Source of the DNA: Cyclobacteriaceae bacterium HetDA_MAG_MS6
GTDB taxonomy: Bacteria > Bacteroidota > Bacteroidia > Cytophagales > Cyclobacteriaceae
Direction of reading: 5' to 3'
NCBI GenBank assembly: GCA_019192485.1
Contig: JAHCMJ010000008.1
Location: 1 to 37,670 of the forward strand
DNA: 37,670 nucleotides
Shown here: one piece after another, positions 15,448-24,112 of the stretch
How positions within the stretch are numbered: position 1 is the stretch's first letter
Layout: each line of letters begins with the position of its first letter
The notes under the pieces: model-generated
Database searches by the model: none
What the model saw: the letters and a program-made list of their open reading frames with translations, nothing else
Told to the model about the DNA's origin: nothing
Position numbers and translations under genes: made by a program

Positions 15448-16512
15448 TTATTGCTTATTCTCTAGCCGAGAAGTCAAATCATCGAACATCTCTGAGTCAG
15501 ATAGCCCGAGCCAGTCCAAAGTAGACTGGTACATAATATTTTCCATTTCATCGTGACCCAATTCCATCTTTTCAATCCATGCTCCTATTGTCAGATCACC
15601 TAGAGGGAAGGGATAGTCCGAACCCAAACAAATCTTATCTGAACCGATCAGGTCAATGATGTATTTGAGTAATGTCGGATCGTGTGAAATACTATCTACC
15701 CAAAATTTACCCAGATATTCTCGCGGGTTCACATTGTTGTGAACAGCTACCAGATCTGGTCTGCAATGAAATCCGTGTTCAAGCCTACCTATTGTAGGCA
15801 AAAGAGATCCTCCTGCATGTGCAAAACAAACTCTAAGTCTGGGGTATCGCTCAAAGACTCCTCCGAAAATCATAGATGCCGCCGCTCTTGCCGTCTCGGC
15901 GGGCATTCCGACGAGCCATGGCAGCCAATACTTCTCCATATCTTCCTGACCCAACATCTCCCAAGGATGGACCAGAACAGACATCCCTAACTTTTCGCAA
16001 GCTTCAAAAAACTCAAAGAAGCGAGGTTTGCTGAGGTTATGTTTATTAATGTTTGAGCCAATCTGTACCCCGGGAAAACCAAGATCTTTACATCGCTCAA
16101 GCTCTTCCAACGCCAAGTCAATATCTTGTAGCGGAACAGTCCCCAGGCCTAAGTAATTTTTCGGATATTTTGCTACAACTTCAGCAATGTGATCATTCAA
16201 AAATCGAGAAATCTCCTTGCCATCTTCTGGTCTAGCCCAGTAGCTAAACATGACGGGAATGGTACAAATTACTTGGATTCTGGTGCCAAATTGTTCGTAT
16301 TCTTCTATTCTCAACTTCGGATCCCAACAGTTCGATTGAATCTCCCTAAAAAACTTATCTCCCTTCATCATTCGAGCTGACCCTTGCTGGTAATGCAAGA
16401 GAGAAATAAAATCGCCATAACCGAACTTCTCGGCAAAGTTGGGAAGTTTCTCAGGGATAATATGCGTGTGCATATCAATCTTCAGGGGTGAGTGGCTATC
16501 CTGGGTTAGCAT
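15448..16512 (-). CDS. 2-amino-3-carboxymuconate-6-semialdehyde decarboxylase (ACMSD) family amidohydrolase
   Basis: A 354-residue metal-dependent decarboxylase of the amidohydrolase superfamily. ACMSD removes CO2 from 2-amino-3-carboxymuconate semialdehyde, diverting kynurenine or 3-hydroxyanthranilate breakdown away from quinolinate. The match is close along the whole length: KIDMHTHIIPE (metal H15, H17), NCWDP, TIPVMFSYWA, LGLGTVPLQ, GFPGVQIGS, VHPWEM, KYWLPWLVGMPAET, CFAHAGGS and LGSDYPFPLGDL with the final metal Asp. Residues that mark ACMSD, such as the FSYWA and YWLPWLVGMP loops, are kept. No other kynurenine-pathway gene is visible in the window. The start at 16512 adds a 10-residue polar leader. 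Confidence 0.9.
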   Translation of the reverse strand: MLTQDSHSPLKIDMHTHIIPEKLPNFAEKFGYGDFISLLHYQQGSARMMKGDKFFREIQSNCWDPKLRIEEYEQFGTRIQVICTIPVMFSYWARPEDGKEISRFLNDHIAEVVAKYPKNYLGLGTVPLQDIDLALEELERCKDLGFPGVQIGSNINKHNLSKPRFFEFFEACEKLGMSVLVHPWEMLGQEDMEKYWLPWLVGMPAETARAAASMIFGGVFERYPRLRVCFAHAGGSLLPTIGRLEHGFHCRPDLVAVHNNVNPREYLGKFWVDSISHDPTLLKYIIDLIGSDKICLGSDYPFPLGDLTIGAWIEKMELGHDEMENIMYQSTLDWLGLSDSEMFDDLTSRLENKQ

Positions 16513-16542
16513 AGCAACAAAAATAGTAAAAGATAAGGTCAG

Positions 16543-17733
16543 CTACTCCTGCTGGCACCTGCGTGTTATGTAAGGTTTGGCTCGATTCATCCCTCTGCCT
16601 GCAGCCATCCTAAGGCATCTGCAAGCCTCGGCATTATTTTCAAGTTCGAAATAAGCCATAGCCGCGTTGTACCAGATCTGCCCATTGCTGGCATCACGAA
16701 TCAAAAATTGCTCGTAATATGCCGCTGCCTCCTCAAATTTTGTTTCATTGAAAAAGGAATTGGCAATCAGGTAGTAGGTCTCCAACCTGCCTGGTTCAAT
16801 TTCCAGTACTCGATTAAATTTTTTTCGCGCATCATAGCCTCTGTCCATTTTCATATCCAGTCGGCCGGCATTGAGAAGAAGTACCGCATCGTTTGGGGTA
16901 TTTTTCAGCGCCCTACTATACAGTGAGTATGACAGTTTGTAATCTCGTTTTTCGTATGCCTCCAGAGCCCCCACAGCTAGCATTGGTCCAAATTCCATAT
17001 CTTCAACAACACGACTTGGGACTTGGGTACTGGGATCAATCCTGACCAAATTAAACCAAGCTATAACCAAATCCGGATTGAGTTTCAAAGCAGTATTAAG
17101 ATCACGAATTGCCAGATTTTTGCGGTTTGTCTCCTCGAATAGCAATGCTCTGTTAACCAGGTTTTGAGCGGATGAATCCAAAGCAATGGCCTGATTGAAA
17201 TCATCGAGCGCTTCCTCATATTTACCGATAGCTTGTCGCGCTGTGCCTCTCATAGACAAAAGCTTATTTTTTATGCCAGATAGAGTCACTACCTTTATCT
17301 GATCTTGTTGGTGGATATCCTGCATGAAGAAAACCCCGCGGGTATCAGTATCACCACTGGCGATCAAGTGGTCTAGGTTTTTAATGGCTTCATTGTAAAT
17401 ACCATTTTTCAAAAAGATCTCAGCCCTCTTAAAGTAAGCCTCACTATACGACGGGTCATATTGAATAGCTGTGCTATAATCATCCAACGCCCTCATATCT
17501 TTCCCTTTGGCTTCCTGGATCATGGCTCGCAGGTAGAAACCTTCAGGGTCTCCTTTTCGCTGTAGGTATTTATTAACATTTAAAAGTGCAGAATCGAAGT
17601 AGGCTTGCCGATATAGCATATCAGCACGATCATAATATCGATCAGCTTTTTCAGAAGGCTGACTCACTGAAATGTGAGTAAGGATCAAAAAAAATAGGAT
17701 GAGTTCTGAAAGGAAGGTTGATCGAATGGACAT
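16543..17733 (-). CDS. Secreted tetratricopeptide-repeat protein
   Basis: A 396-residue protein with a signal peptide (MSIRSTFLSELILFFLILTHISVSQ) and about nine TPR-like helical pairs: YYDRADMLYRQAYFDSALLN, AYFKRAEIFLKNGIYNEAIKNL, ALDDFNQAIALDSS, NLAIRDLNTALKLNPD, SYSLYSRALKNTPNDAVLL, ARKKFNRVLEIEPG and AAAYYEQFLIRD are clear. TPRs build a protein-binding superhelix, here probably in the periplasm. The upstream-extended frame uses a TTG at 17757; I prefer the ATG at 17733, which starts directly on the signal peptide. A partner is not suggested by the sequence; it lies 30 bases upstream of the ACMSD-like gene on the same strand. Confidence 0.85.
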   Translation of the reverse strand: MSIRSTFLSELILFFLILTHISVSQPSEKADRYYDRADMLYRQAYFDSALLNVNKYLQRKGDPEGFYLRAMIQEAKGKDMRALDDYSTAIQYDPSYSEAYFKRAEIFLKNGIYNEAIKNLDHLIASGDTDTRGVFFMQDIHQQDQIKVVTLSGIKNKLLSMRGTARQAIGKYEEALDDFNQAIALDSSAQNLVNRALLFEETNRKNLAIRDLNTALKLNPDLVIAWFNLVRIDPSTQVPSRVVEDMEFGPMLAVGALEAYEKRDYKLSYSLYSRALKNTPNDAVLLLNAGRLDMKMDRGYDARKKFNRVLEIEPGRLETYYLIANSFFNETKFEEAAAYYEQFLIRDASNGQIWYNAAMAYFELENNAEACRCLRMAAGRGMNRAKPYITRRCQQE

Positions 17734-17803
17734 AGTAATCTCATACGTAATAACCAATCAAATAGGTTTGTCCGGCTTAGCGGATGAGCAGAGTACGGAT
17801 TTT

Positions 17804-18805
17804 TTATTCTATTCTTTCTAAAGCCTTTGCATAGTTCCTCGATGAATAATGACTTACCCAATTTCGCAATACGATAGCTTGTGCTAAGCTCTCCGTTGCA
17901 AAGTTGACTCCCAAACTATGCTGTTCTAAGCCAATGTAACCTGACACTTCCGGTCCTATGAGGTAAATCATCAAATCCTTAATGCGCATAGGCCGAATAG
18001 GTATCTGCTGCTTTTGCAAAAAAGTAACAAGGGCCGAGGTCAAAGCCATACCCTCTTCGCTCCTTCGAAATTGTCGTTTTCTGATTTTCTTCTCCAAAAA
18101 AACAGCTTCCTTCACATTGGCAGGTAGCAGCTTACGAGATGTACCTAGCAGCTTACTAATGAAACTCCATAATTGGACGTAAGTCTCCTTTTCTTGCGAC
18201 ATCACAGGCACTCCTAATTTCCTCAATGCACGCATTGTGATCAGGGAGAATGAAATGTTTGTCCCAGCCATATCCTCTTGATTGATTGGCACCTCATCTA
18301 CTATAACTCCCCTGACATGAAACCTAATAGCTGCATGCATCAACCTCACTTTGAGTATTGAAGTGTAAGCCTTACCTGAAGCCAAGAAACTATCTGGCCC
18401 ACATACATCCAATACAAATTGCCCCGTTTCTCTAAGTCTTTTCCCAGGGTTCTCCGTCAAATACTTTGATTGTATCAACACCTTCGCACCTTGCGCACCG
18501 GCATAGCAGTATGGTAGCGAGCACAATCCTAGTGCTCCTAGTATTTGAAGTGTGTAACGTTGAAAAACCTGACTTCCCTCATTTACGAATTCAGGAACAG
18601 GTCCATCAAAAAGTTTGGATACTAGTTTTCCTACCGGATGGTTTTCATCAGCCATCTTTTGGAGTTGCCTGTTATTACCAAGTCCATCAATGACTTTCTT
18701 GATAGAGGGGTTAGCTAGAATATACTTATATGCCTCATCGGCAAGAGTATCACCGGTATTCCTACCTTTATCGAGTTCCTGATTGAGTTTTCCCCCTTTT
18801 TCCAT
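17804..18805 (-). CDS. DUF2236 / MpaB-like oxygenase family protein
   Basis: A 333-residue protein of the DUF2236 group, which includes latex-clearing protein and MpaB, haem-dependent oxygenases. Visible are LGALGLCSLPYCYAGAQGAKVL, a conserved TENPGKRLRETGQFVLDV turn, LKVRLMHAAIRFHV with the candidate haem-contact Arg and His, and PINQEDMAGTNISFSL. No signal peptide is present and the family's catalytic reaction cannot be predicted, since known members act on diverse hydrophobic substrates. It lies in a minus-strand run with the TPR protein and an unknown Bacteroidota protein. The ATG at 18805 gives the normal charged N-terminus. Confidence 0.82.
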   Translation of the reverse strand: MEKGGKLNQELDKGRNTGDTLADEAYKYILANPSIKKVIDGLGNNRQLQKMADENHPVGKLVSKLFDGPVPEFVNEGSQVFQRYTLQILGALGLCSLPYCYAGAQGAKVLIQSKYLTENPGKRLRETGQFVLDVCGPDSFLASGKAYTSILKVRLMHAAIRFHVRGVIVDEVPINQEDMAGTNISFSLITMRALRKLGVPVMSQEKETYVQLWSFISKLLGTSRKLLPANVKEAVFLEKKIRKRQFRRSEEGMALTSALVTFLQKQQIPIRPMRIKDLMIYLIGPEVSGYIGLEQHSLGVNFATESLAQAIVLRNWVSHYSSRNYAKALERIE

Positions 18806-18839
18806 ATAAGAGGTTAACCAACCAAAGCTTCAAAATGAT

Positions 18840-19643
18840 TTAATACACTCGTTTGATTTGCATGCTACTTGCCTTGGGCAAGTGGCGAAAGACACCGCTC
18901 TCGTAACGAAAGAAGCTTACAGCCATCACCAGAAATAAGCCTGCATCTTCGGGTATTTGATGAGCTTGCTGAATGGATACCTGAGCTGTCATGGGCTCTG
19001 TTGGAATTTTTAGAAGTGGTAGCATTGGGCTCTCAAAAGAGCCAAATTTCCCATGTATCTCCTTACTTTTGGGGCGATAGACTTGATCATCTCCATCAAA
19101 ACAATAATCCGAAAGCGCCACAAGTCTCGCATTGATTTTAAAATTTGTCGCTTCTTTCGGCTTCTTGAAGGCCTGATCTGGCACAAAAGCGGGGAAGTGT
19201 AGAATGACTTGTCCCCTTCTAGAGCCAGACTTTACAAAATACTTAGCATCGAATATTTTCTCATAAGGCGCTGTAGTATTAAACTCGAAGCCACTAAGCT
19301 TGTAGCCGTGCTTACTGAGAAAGAGAGGTCTCGTGCCTGTAGTACCCGCCTCTAGTTTCGCCAAATTTCTAAACTGGGCTGTTAGCCGACCGGAAACATA
19401 GGTTTCGCATATTTCGGTCATTTTGGGAGAAAGAGACTCCCGAAGCACCTTTGACATCATCGATGCCACTCCAAATTCTTTTTGATTTTTTCTGAGTTTT
19501 TCGTAGGTGGGTTTAGTCTTAACCTGCTCAGCCGTTGGGCCTCCATTCTTTGCGACTATAGTGTGATCTACTCCTTTGATTTTGTAAGCTCTATAGCCCT
19601 TGGGTAAGGTTATGTCGCTTGTAGGCTCCAATTGTCTTTTCAT
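18840..19643 (-). CDS. Bacteroidota-type protein of unknown function (267 residues)
   Basis: No signal peptide or membrane segment is visible. The first third has VAKNGGPTAEQVKTKPTYEKLRKNQKEFGVASMM, a pattern I associate with a Bacteroidota-restricted protein type that often occurs in several copies per genome (KGGVS...N..EFG...SGKLLR). The middle has VSGRLTAQFRNLAKLEAG and KYFVKSGSRRGQV, and the last third is predicted beta-rich. Function is unknown. It lies 34 bases upstream of the DUF2236 gene on the same strand. Family assignment is from memory and unverified; I am confident it is coding. Confidence 0.7.
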   Translation of the reverse strand: MKRQLEPTSDITLPKGYRAYKIKGVDHTIVAKNGGPTAEQVKTKPTYEKLRKNQKEFGVASMMSKVLRESLSPKMTEICETYVSGRLTAQFRNLAKLEAGTTGTRPLFLSKHGYKLSGFEFNTTAPYEKIFDAKYFVKSGSRRGQVILHFPAFVPDQAFKKPKEATNFKINARLVALSDYCFDGDDQVYRPKSKEIHGKFGSFESPMLPLLKIPTEPMTAQVSIQQAHQIPEDAGLFLVMAVSFFRYESGVFRHLPKASSMQIKRVY

Positions 19644-19961
19644 GTATTCTTACTGGTTGACGTTTGCACTTAGGTTCTGCGACTGAAATATAAAAAAACT
19701 CACGACCAAAGCAAACTAATACCCTGCTTTTATTGTTTAGCTACAGATTTTCTTCTCCCTGATTAAGAAGTACTTATGTTTTTGATCTCCTTGAATCATT
19801 AAAAATAATTGATGTTAAAAATTCGTTTTTCATTTTGACTCGTAAATTGCCAATGAAATGACTATCATTGGAACAGTGATTTAATTTACATGCTCAATAC
19901 CATTTTTAGACATAAATTGAGTAGAAGTTAACTCCATTTTTTGAAAGAATTTTAACACTAA
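19644..19961. other. 318-base divergent intergenic region upstream of sulP
   Basis: AT-rich region between the divergent unknown gene and the SulP gene. The only distinct element is the inverted repeat at 19850-19871. No open frame of note and no exact promoter match on either strand was found. Confidence 0.5.
19850..19871. repeat. Inverted repeat upstream of sulP
   Basis: CCAATGA and TCATTGG form a perfect 7-base inverted repeat with an 8-base spacer, 90 bases before the SulP start codon. It resembles a dimeric-regulator operator; there is no T-run, so a terminator is unlikely. Confidence 0.35.
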
Positions 19962-21533
19962 ATGAAAGAGACTCTTAGTCATTTACGCCAAGACCTCCCT
20001 GCTGGCATTGTAGTTTTTCTCGTGGCCTTGCCTTTATGCTTAGGCATCGCATTAGCTTCGGGGGCTCCGCTATTCTCTGGTTTGATTGCAGGCATCGTCG
20101 GTGGTATAGTAGTAGGATTTGCCAGTGGCTCACACCTGAGTGTGAGTGGACCTGCAGCGGGCCTCACGGTTATTGTTCTAAATGCCATTACGGAGATGGG
20201 TACTTTTGAATCTTTCCTGGTCGCAGTGGTTCTTGCGGGAATTATTCAAATGATCCTTGGTTTTTTACGGGCAGGTATTATTGGACACTTCTTTCCATCA
20301 GCGGTAATCAAAGGGATGCTATCGGCCATTGGTCTGATCTTGATCCTCAAACAAATTCCCCACGCTCTGGGAGACGATCGTGACTATGAAGGAGATGATG
20401 CTTTCTATCAGCCGGATGGAGAAAATACATTTACAGAAATCATTCTTGCTATCCAGAATGTAGAGACTGGTGCTTTAATTATTTCAATGATCTGCATGGC
20501 TGTATTGATATTGTGGGAACGCCCTTTCATGAAAAATCTCAGCTGGACAAAAGTGATCCCGGGGCCTCTTGTTGCTGTGGGGCTAGGCATATCCATCAAT
20601 GTCATTTACCCTGCTCTGGGAGAAGGATTGCAGCTTTCTGGTGATCATATGGTAGAGTTACCAGTAGCAGCCAGCTTTTCAGAGTTTATTGCCAATCTGC
20701 GCTTCCCGGATTTCAGCGCTTTGGGGTACATGCATACCTATATCATTGCAGCGACTATTGCCATCGTAGCAAGCCTGGAAACTTTACTGAGCCTAGATGC
20801 TGTGGATAAGCTTGATCCGCATAAGAGAATAGCACCTCAAAGTCGGGAACTTCGCGCACAAGGACTCGGCAATTTTGTTTCAGGTCTGCTCGGAGGGCTT
20901 CCCCTAACAGCTGTAATTGTCCGAAGTAGTGCAAATGTCAATTCTGGTGCTGTCACCAAGACATCCGCCATTTTTCATGGCTTTCTGCTGATTAGCGCGG
21001 TAGCCTTGTTTCCAGCTTTCATCAATAAAATTCCACTTAGTGCCTTAGCAGCTATCCTGCTATTAGTAGGGTTCAAACTCACTAAGCCAACACTTTATCA
21101 AGATATGTGGAAGAAAGGCACGGATCAATTTGTCCCGTTTGTAATAACAATTGTTTCCATTTTGTTGACAGACCTTCTCGTCGGAATATGTATCGGCATT
21201 GTAGTTGGACTTTTCTTTGTGATCAAATCCAACTTCCACGAATCAATTATCATCACACAAGACAAAAATAATTTTCTACTGAGGCTAAACAAGGATGTAA
21301 CGTTCTTGAATAAGGCGCTATTGAGAAGAAAGCTCGAAAACATCCCGGAAGATTCCTATGTTATTATCGACGGCACCAAGTCGAGCTTCATAGATCAGGA
21401 CATAGCAGAGACCTTAACGGACTTCGTAGAGTACGCCAAATACAAAAATATTACCGTCGAGATGAAAAAGACTAAGGCTAGCAACAACGAGTTGTTTAAA
21501 ATTGTATCTGAGTCTACCATACCAACCACATGA
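19962..21533 (+). CDS. SulP-family anion transporter (probable bicarbonate/sulfate)
   Basis: A 523-residue transporter of the SulP/SLC26 family. Residues about 8-425 hold the 12-14-helix core: DLPAGIVVFLVALPLCLGIA, SVSGPAAGLTVIVL and LPLTAVIVRSSANVNSG are typical. The C-terminus (about 450-520) is a STAS domain with YVIIDGTKSSFIDQDI. Members exchange bicarbonate, sulfate or other anions; Bacteroidota homologues next to carbonic anhydrases are commonly taken as bicarbonate importers. The stop TGA overlaps the next gene's ATG by four bases (ATGA), a strong coupling signal. Because the partner here has lost its zinc ligands, direct CO2/bicarbonate catalysis by it is unlikely. Confidence 0.92.
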   Translation: MKETLSHLRQDLPAGIVVFLVALPLCLGIALASGAPLFSGLIAGIVGGIVVGFASGSHLSVSGPAAGLTVIVLNAITEMGTFESFLVAVVLAGIIQMILGFLRAGIIGHFFPSAVIKGMLSAIGLILILKQIPHALGDDRDYEGDDAFYQPDGENTFTEIILAIQNVETGALIISMICMAVLILWERPFMKNLSWTKVIPGPLVAVGLGISINVIYPALGEGLQLSGDHMVELPVAASFSEFIANLRFPDFSALGYMHTYIIAATIAIVASLETLLSLDAVDKLDPHKRIAPQSRELRAQGLGNFVSGLLGGLPLTAVIVRSSANVNSGAVTKTSAIFHGFLLISAVALFPAFINKIPLSALAAILLLVGFKLTKPTLYQDMWKKGTDQFVPFVITIVSILLTDLLVGICIGIVVGLFFVIKSNFHESIIITQDKNNFLLRLNKDVTFLNKALLRRKLENIPEDSYVIIDGTKSSFIDQDIAETLTDFVEYAKYKNITVEMKKTKASNNELFKIVSESTIPTT

Positions 21534-22162
21534 AGTCTTACGAAAAACTATTATTAGAAAACAAAAGTTGGGTACAGGAGCGCTTGCAAATTGACGCTAA
21601 CTATTTCAAAAATCTGGCTAAAGGTGAGCACCCCGATTTCCTATGGATAGGCCCCTCTGACAGCCGTATATCTCCTGACCAATTAGTTAACGCAGAACCA
21701 GGAGAAATACTGGTACACCGGAATATTGGTAATCTGGTAGTGCATACGGACCTCAACTTATTGAGTGCTGTTGAGTATGCTGTCACACAGCTTGAAGTCA
21801 ATCATATCATTGTCTGCGGAACATACAATAGTAACGCTATCAAAGCCGCCTTAGGACACCAAAAGATTGGCTTGATCGACAAGTGGATCAGGTATATAAA
21901 AGATGTATATCGACTTTATGAAGCCGAACTCGATGCTATCACAGATAATGAAGAAAGGGGGAGACGACTTGCCGAGTTTAATGTAAAAGAGCAAGTATTT
22001 AATCTTGCTAAGACATCTATCATTCAGAAAGCTTGGAAAGATCGGCAAAATCCATGCCTCCATGGCTGGATATTTGAGCCTACCACAGGTTTGATCAAGG
22101 ACATGTTTACTATGAACTCCAATTCCGAGATCAACGGCGAATACGCTTATCATTTCTCTTAA
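21530..22162 (+). CDS. Beta-carbonic-anhydrase homologue lacking all zinc ligands, probable pseudoenzyme
   Basis: A 210-residue protein collinear with beta-class carbonic anhydrase (E. coli Can numbering fits directly). The active-site loop reads LWIGPSDSR, so zinc ligand C42 is Pro. The second ligand pair, CGHYGCGGV, reads CGTYNSNAI, so H98 is Thr and C101 is Ser. The Asp44-Arg46 dyad, VHRNIGN, NHIIVCG and the C-terminal helix region are kept, so the fold is likely intact. Without Cys2His ligation no carbonic anhydrase activity is expected. I checked the codons (GGC CCC TCT; GGA ACA TAC AAT AGT) and the frame is intact. Coupling to SulP by an ATGA overlap suggests a stable transporter partner or a bicarbonate-sensing role; this is inference. 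Confidence 0.85.
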   Translation: MKSYEKLLLENKSWVQERLQIDANYFKNLAKGEHPDFLWIGPSDSRISPDQLVNAEPGEILVHRNIGNLVVHTDLNLLSAVEYAVTQLEVNHIIVCGTYNSNAIKAALGHQKIGLIDKWIRYIKDVYRLYEAELDAITDNEERGRRLAEFNVKEQVFNLAKTSIIQKAWKDRQNPCLHGWIFEPTTGLIKDMFTMNSNSEINGEYAYHFS

Positions 22163-22222
22163 TCCCCAATATCAAAAATGTGTAACGGATCGTTACCAGT
22201 TTGACCATCAGAAGATCAATCG

Positions 22223-22399
22223 ATGAGGAAGCCTGTCTTACTACTGTCTATTGCCATTTTGCTGTTGGGAGTTATGGGATGCAGTAGAAAAACACACACC
22301 GTTAAGGTGGTTAAAACTCGAAAGCACTTTGGCTGGTTTGACCAGAAAAAAGATCACAAAAAGAAAAGAGTGAAAACAGTTCGCTATCGGGCGTATTAA
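22223..22399 (+). CDS. 58-residue basic lipoprotein
   Basis: ATG at 22223 opens 58 codons. Residues 1-19 are a lipoprotein signal (MRKPVLLLSIAILLLGVMG) with a good lipobox GVMG-C and lipidation at C20. The mature part has 38 residues, rich in Lys/Arg (KTRKHFGWFDQKKDHKKKRVK), so it would sit in the envelope with strong positive charge. It lies 60 bases after the carbonic-anhydrase homologue and 9 bases before ggt, in the same direction. No family is recognised. Confidence 0.6.
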   Translation: MRKPVLLLSIAILLLGVMGCSRKTHTVKVVKTRKHFGWFDQKKDHKKKRVKTVRYRAY

Positions 22400-22408
22400 A
22401 TCAACTGC

Positions 22409-24112
22409 ATGTACAGCATCAAAGTCCTAACCATATCCCTTTCTTTCTCCCTGTTGATGAGCTGCGAACAGGAATTAGGAAATACAAATTCCGAGGTAGG
22501 TGCGATAGGGCAAAATGCGATGATCACTTCAGCACACCCCCTGGCTACGAAAGTTGGTTTAGACATTCTGAGAAAAGGTGGAAATGCCTATGATGCCACA
22601 GTTGCAGTTCAGTTTGCTTTAGCTGTTGTATTTCAAAGAGCTGGCAACATAGGAGGCGGAGGGTTTTTGGTGCTCAGAGAGAAAGATGGGAAAACTGCTG
22701 CACTGGATTTCCGAGAGAAAGCGCCGAAGCAAGCATCCAGAGATATGTACCTGGATGAAAATGGAGAAGTGATCCCGATGAAAAGCAGATTCGGCCACCA
22801 GGCAGCAGGTGTTCCCGGAGCAGTGGCAGGTATGTGGGAGCTTCATCAACAATATGGCGTTTTGGATTGGAATGTCCTGATTCAGCCGGCTGTGGAGCTG
22901 GCTTTCTATGGATTTACACTGACCAACGATGCCGCAAATCAACTTAACCTAAAGCAAGAAGATTTTATCAAAGCAAATCGCGAAACTCCATGGACAGTTA
23001 ATGCAGCAGGATGGCAACTGGGAGATACAGTAAAGCTTCCTGAGTTGGCGGCGACACTCAGCTTTATACGCGATATGGGACGCGATGGCTTTTACAAAGG
23101 CATAGTCGCTGACCAAATTGTCAAGGAAATGAATCGTGGAGGCGGCTTGATCAGCGTGGAGGATCTAGAGGATTATCAGCCTAAGTGGCGCGAGCCTGTC
23201 ACGGGATCATACCGAGGATATAAAATAATCTCCATGTCTCCACCGTCAAGTGGTGGAGTCGCTCTGATACAACTCTTACAGGGAGCGGAGCAGTATGATT
23301 TCGGGAAATCAGGACATAATACATCTGAAGGCATTCACCTCATGACTGAATTGGCACGTCGGGTTTATGCCGACCGAGCTACCTACCTGGGAGATCCCGA
23401 TTTCTATGATGTGCCAGTCGATATGCTATTGAGTTCCGCATACAACAAGGAGCGATTCTCCACTATCCAACTTGGGCAAAAAACGCTATCGAATGAGATC
23501 AAAGAAGGTGAAGTAGATATTATCGAAAGCGTAGAGACTACACACTTTTCTATAGTCGACGCCAATGGCAATGCTGCGTCACTGACAACTACGCTTAATG
23601 CCTACTTTGGGTGTAAAGTACTGGTACGCGGTGCGGGATTCTTTTTAAATAATGAAATGGATGATTTCAGTGCCAAATCTGGAGTACCTAATATGTTTGG
23701 TCTACTTGGAGCTGAGGCTAATGCCATAGTTCCAGAAAAGAGAATGTTGAGTAGCATGACTCCTACCATCCTCGAAAAAGACAATGAACTTTTCATGGTC
23801 ACCGGTACACCTGGTGGTGCGACGATTATCACTTCTGTATTCCAGTCTATCCTCAACGTTGTTGATCATGGTATGAGCATGCAAGAGGCTGTAAATGCTA
23901 AACGCGTGCACCACCAGTGGCTACCCGATCGAATCTTGGTGGAAGAGGGTGGTCTTTCGCAAAAAGTTGCCGATCAATTGAAAGCATTGGGACATGAAGT
24001 TGAGTATAGGTCGTCATGGGGAAAGATAGATGCCATTTTAGTACGCCCTGATGGCAGTTATGAGGGAGCCGCTGACTACTTGCGTTGTGATGACTATGCC
24101 GAAGGTTTTTGA
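22409..24112 (+). CDS. ggt: Gamma-glutamyltransferase / glutathione hydrolase
   Basis: A 567-residue N-terminal-nucleophile enzyme that cleaves gamma-glutamyl bonds of glutathione and related peptides in the periplasm or outer envelope. The signal has a lipobox LLMSC at residues 15-19, so it is probably a lipoprotein. The autoprocessing site is the conserved TTHFSIVD motif (about residue 377), whose Thr becomes the nucleophile of the small subunit. Downstream NEMDDFS, RMLSSMTPT and TGTPGGATI complete the family signature. Large and small subunits have the usual length. The start ATG 22409 is 9 bases after the small lipoprotein gene, and the stop TGA abuts the convergent OmpA-like gene directly. 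Confidence 0.95.
   Translation: MYSIKVLTISLSFSLLMSCEQELGNTNSEVGAIGQNAMITSAHPLATKVGLDILRKGGNAYDATVAVQFALAVVFQRAGNIGGGGFLVLREKDGKTAALDFREKAPKQASRDMYLDENGEVIPMKSRFGHQAAGVPGAVAGMWELHQQYGVLDWNVLIQPAVELAFYGFTLTNDAANQLNLKQEDFIKANRETPWTVNAAGWQLGDTVKLPELAATLSFIRDMGRDGFYKGIVADQIVKEMNRGGGLISVEDLEDYQPKWREPVTGSYRGYKIISMSPPSSGGVALIQLLQGAEQYDFGKSGHNTSEGIHLMTELARRVYADRATYLGDPDFYDVPVDMLLSSAYNKERFSTIQLGQKTLSNEIKEGEVDIIESVETTHFSIVDANGNAASLTTTLNAYFGCKVLVRGAGFFLNNEMDDFSAKSGVPNMFGLLGAEANAIVPEKRMLSSMTPTILEKDNELFMVTGTPGGATIITSVFQSILNVVDHGMSMQEAVNAKRVHHQWLPDRILVEEGGLSQKVADQLKALGHEVEYRSSWGKIDAILVRPDGSYEGAADYLRCDDYAEGF

Noticed and set aside
17734-17757. Longer N-terminus of the TPR protein from a TTG
   Set aside because: The ATG at 17733 starts directly on the signal peptide, whereas the extension adds a non-signal leader from a rare start.
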